A stretch of DNA of 64,000 nucleotides, taken from contig JAMLHH010000008.1 of the NCBI GenBank assembly GCA_023957215.1, positions 1 through 64,000 of the forward strand, given 5' to 3'. Position numbers and translations under genes: made by a program. How positions within the stretch are numbered: the first letter of the stretch is position 1; each line of letters starts with the position of its first letter. Below, one piece after another: positions 62,545-64,000 of the stretch. A model generated the notes under the pieces. It saw only the letters and a program-made list of their open reading frames with translations. It had not been told where the DNA came from and made no database searches. Origin of the DNA: Chitinophagales bacterium (lineage in GTDB: Bacteria > Bacteroidota > Bacteroidia > Chitinophagales > JADIYW01).

Positions 62545-64000
62545 TTAATCTATCTTTAAAGTAAAAGATTTTTGCATCTTCTGATTCTTCATTTGTAAAA
62601 AGTAAATGCCTTTTGGCACAATAATATCATTAAGGTAGATATTTTCACCTTGCGCTTGATTTATCTTCCCATTTCTCAATTGAGACCCTAAAACATTGTA
62701 TAATTCCCAAGTGGTAGGATAACCAGAAATAAGGTTTGAAATGATGATTTCTTTGGATAAGTTGTTGAAATAAACCTTTATATCTCCCTGTGGTTTATTA
62801 TTACACTGAATGTAGATTGTGCCTAACCAATATGATTTTCCATCTATATCGGTTTGTTGTAAATGATAATAAGGTTCATCAGTTTTTGAATTATCTTCCC
62901 AAAGATACTCAGTAGGACTTATCTTGGTTCCCATTCCATCAACTCTAGCTATTAATTCTTTCTGTAAACCATCCTTTGATTTGTAAATACTGTAGTAATC
63001 GTTATTAAATTCACTTTCAGTTTTCCACTCAATTATTGGGATTCCATTCTCGCAATATCCTGATAATTCTCTTAGTGTAATAGGTAGCGTAGGAATATGA
63101 AACTCTACACTTCCATCCTCACCAGCTAATACTTCATAGGAGTCACCGTCATTATCGTCTTCACATATCTCTAATTCGCAGGAAAGAAAATCAAATGAAC
63201 CATCATTTATTGAACTAACCCTATTATTATCATAAGTGATTGTAGGATCTTTTTGGGCTAAATGTAAAATAATATCTTCGGCTCCATCTTGTATAAAACC
63301 ATTGATATAACATGTATCATTGGAGCTTTTTATTTCAATACATTGACACTGCAATAGATCTACTTCCGCATCACAGTCATATACTTTGCTGAGAATACAG
63401 GAAATTGTGTCGTTTGAAAATGTATTGGGAGTTACAAAAGTATTTGTTGCGCTAATTAAATCTAAAGCTTTCTTCATTGAACAACTATTACATGATACTG
63501 GTTCGGGAGGAATGGGTATTCCACATGAGCATTCAGGCGTAATGATGCCTCTGGCGCCGTTTGCTCCACTTGGACTACTTGTGCCTTTTTCGCCAACACC
63601 TCCTCCTGATAAAAGAATTTTATCCAACGAGGGCATACCTGAAAAAATAGAAAAATAGCCTTTCCCACCGGCTCCACCACCGCCTGGATTTCCTCCGGCT
63701 CCACCTTTTGCACCTCTACCGCCGCCGCCACCACATACACCATCGGGGCCATCATTTCCATTCGTACCTTGGTATCCGTTTCCTCCATTTTCACCTCTAA
63801 GGTCAAAAACTGTTGATCTTGTTTCGTCCAAAGAATTTTTTACTACTGTGTAAGCAACAAATGTGATGATTCCTCCACCGGCACCTCCATTCCCGCCGAT
63901 ACCTCCTTTTCCGCCGGTAGTTCCTTGAAGTCCATCGTCACACATGGTGCCACCGGAGCTACCTGAGCCTTTACCTCCTTGTCCGCCACGACCTCCGGCT
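62545..64000 (-). CDS. Glycine-rich protein with type IX sorting domain, 5' end outside window
   Basis: The frame is open from the window end (64000) through all Met codons, so the gene starts outside; at least 484 residues are visible. Order: a collagen-like glycine-rich region (GKGGIGGNGGAGGGI, GGGGGRGAKGGAGG), a Cys-rich stretch (ECSCGIPIPPEPVSCNSC) with further Cys pairs, then the beta-sandwich ending common in Bacteroidota surface proteins (IPIIEWKTESEFNNDYYSIY, YYHLQQTDIDG) and a type A sorting domain (IYLNDIIVPKGIYFLQMKN, ending KSFTLKID). The C-terminal domain would be removed by PorU, which is encoded in this window. Function unknown; a surface or matrix protein is likely. Confidence 0.82.
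   Translation of the reverse strand, partial: AGGRGGQGGKGSGSSGGTMCDDGLQGTTGGKGGIGGNGGAGGGIITFVAYTVVKNSLDETRSTVFDLRGENGGNGYQGTNGNDGPDGVCGGGGGRGAKGGAGGNPGGGGAGGKGYFSIFSGMPSLDKILLSGGGVGEKGTSSPSGANGARGIITPECSCGIPIPPEPVSCNSCSMKKALDLISATNTFVTPNTFSNDTISCILSKVYDCDAEVDLLQCQCIEIKSSNDTCYINGFIQDGAEDIILHLAQKDPTITYDNNRVSSINDGSFDFLSCELEICEDDNDGDSYEVLAGEDGSVEFHIPTLPITLRELSGYCENGIPIIEWKTESEFNNDYYSIYKSKDGLQKELIARVDGMGTKISPTEYLWEDNSKTDEPYYHLQQTDIDGKSYWLGTIYIQCNNKPQGDIKVYFNNLSKEIIISNLISGYPTTWELYNVLGSQLRNGKINQAQGENIYLNDIIVPKGIYFLQMKNQKMQKSFTLKID

Noticed and set aside
63474-63806. 110-codon open frame in another frame of the glycine-rich protein
   Set aside because: Result of the repetitive GC-rich glycine codons; the sorting-domain frame is clearly the coding one.

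Overview
This window is chromosomal DNA of a Bacteroidota bacterium. It is AT-rich. The evidence is type IX secretion and gliding genes (gldJ next to porU and porV), a protein with a type IX sorting domain at the right edge, a short primary sigma factor of the Bacteroidota kind, TonB-dependent receptors with carboxypeptidase-regulatory N-termini, and many promoters of the Bacteroidota form TTG-N19-TAnnTTTG. A Saprospiria/Chitinophagia-like environmental lineage is possible, but that is a guess. No rRNA, tRNA, CRISPR array, prophage or intact insertion sequence was seen.

Layout. 1-10 kb: end of a membrane protein, a class I aminotransferase, glycyl-tRNA synthetase, an orphan LytS-type kinase, then a decayed patch with an RND efflux fragment and a frameshifted nhaA, then a TPR protein and an alpha/beta hydrolase. 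10-20 kb: dnaE, an IS982-type transposase remnant, rpsO-pnp, a SlyD-like isomerase, an omega-amidase-like nitrilase with a small unknown gene and a cyclophilin, and adk. 20-27 kb: a glutaryl-CoA-dehydrogenase-like enzyme, folB, a VWA protein, an isochorismatase-family hydrolase and an acyl-CoA synthetase. 26-33 kb: the type IX secretion block porV-porU / gldJ, then marC. 33-47 kb: an OmpA protein with five thrombospondin type 3 repeats, a helix-hairpin-helix protein, a second acyl-CoA dehydrogenase, an SDR-type protein, dnaK with a sigma-54-like promoter, two TonB-dependent receptors, the primary sigma factor and rpe. 46-54 kb: a GT2 / STELLO-like glycosyltransferase pair, an OmpR-type two-component system, and mazG-galT-galK. 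54-64 kb: a lipase-like lipoprotein, recG, rplU-rpmA, a very large NtrY-like kinase, an outer-membrane protein and a glycine-rich type IX cargo protein cut by the window end.

Most of the window is housekeeping and envelope biology. The less ordinary points are three genes (glyS, adk, mazG) whose promoter -7 element lies only 5-6 nt from the ATG, so their mRNAs should be leaderless or nearly so; the dnaK upstream region with TGACA/TGTCA boxes and a -24/-12-like element; a STELLO-type glycosyltransferase, a family better known from plants, paired with a GT2; a near-identical 27-nt repeat found in two gene-free stretches; and several decayed loci (IS1634-like, IS982-like, RND, nhaA). I did not find a convincing new multi-gene defence or mobile system.
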